A program made the position numbers and the translations under genes. Below, piece after piece: positions 63,973 to 64,000 of a DNA stretch of 64,000 bases (its first letter is position 1; each line of letters opens with the position of its first letter). The stretch covers positions 48,356,356-48,420,355 of the forward strand of contig OV277870.1 in the NCBI GenBank assembly GCA_922989275.2, read 5' to 3'. The notes beneath the pieces are model-generated. The model ran no database searches. It was not told the origin of the DNA and saw only the letters and a list, made by a program, of their open reading frames with translations. This DNA comes from Gari tellinella (lineage: Eukaryota > Mollusca > Bivalvia > Cardiida > Psammobiidae).

Positions 63973-64000
63973 TTTTTAGCTCACCTGAGCTAGCTCAGGG
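63973..64000. repeat. Start of a TTTTTAGCTCACCTGAGC repeat, cut by the window edge
   Basis: TTTTTTAGCTCACCTGAGCT followed by AGCTCAGG is the left end of a dispersed repeat I recall from bivalve genomes. Confidence 0.5.

Noticed and set aside
1..64000. CRISPR array interpretation of the many regularly built palindromes
   Set aside because: The repeats are dispersed transposons with their own target duplications, not direct repeats with unique spacers, and the genes have spliceosomal introns.

Overview
The window is nuclear DNA from an animal, most likely a bivalve mollusc. Coding sequence is sparse, split by GT-AG introns and embedded in a very dense layer of short DNA transposons and tRNA-derived repeats. 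The bivalve guess rests on repeat pieces I associate with bivalve genomes (near 18786, 20214 and 63973) and on the gene content; it is an inference.

Three protein-coding genes can be reconstructed exon by exon. Two are full-length paralogs of the acetyl-CoA hydrolase / 4-hydroxybutyrate CoA-transferase family. They lie head to head: one on the minus strand (12226-22748, 8 exons, 473 codons) and one on the plus strand (22989-38569, 9 exons, 469 codons), with 240 bp between the start codons. Both begin with a basic, mitochondrial-looking leader, and both keep the Gly-rich GFGGQIDF motif and the HSEM motif that carries the presumed catalytic Glu. The third gene (49548 to about 63278, plus strand, 8 exons seen, 3' end unresolved) is a brambleberry/KAR5-like nuclear-envelope fusion protein. 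No gene is supported in 1-12200, 38570-49547 or 63542-64000.

Most of the rest is palindrome-cored miniature elements, named here by family. A: TTAA targets, ends like TTAACCCATTACCCCATA, about 240-255 bp. B: TTAA targets, ends TTAACYCTTTCCTCCCTGAA / CTAGGGTTCAAAGGGTTAA. G: TTAA targets, ends TTAACCCTT. D: TA targets, ends TACAGCGCTCCCTCT. E: TA targets, ends TACAGTCGAACTTCGATA. F: TA targets, ends TACAGTGGAGAA. H: TA targets, ends TACAGTAAAACCTCTCT. C: ends CAGGGCTCCAGATAAG, 6-bp target duplications. I: ends CAGGGCTGCCAT, 6-bp target duplications. J: ends CTGGGGCCCGTTTCAT. A central hairpin related to AAAGCAGGYTGAAAGTAAAG sits in A, I and H. A second hairpin, of the AAACAG...GATCAGA type, sits in B, D, F and G. 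A third, containing GAATCGTCT, sits in C and J. Families with unrelated ends and different target-site rules therefore share palindromic cores, and the two hairpin arms vary together from copy to copy. This is the most unusual feature of the window.

Layout: 1-12200, nested A-I elements plus a 120-bp tandem array (5417-5980). 12226-22748, CoA-transferase paralog 1 with MITE-filled introns. 22749-22988, shared promoter. 22989-38569, paralog 2, with a 1.7-kb hAT element in intron 1 and a 52-bp minisatellite built from its own exon-5 splice acceptor. 38570-49547, intergenic, with MITEs, a 178-bp tandem array and microsatellites. 49548-63278, the brambleberry-like gene, whose introns hold two longer elements with 6-bp target duplications (57816-58621 and 58972-60116), a 77-79-bp tandem array and a decayed partial copy of exon 7.
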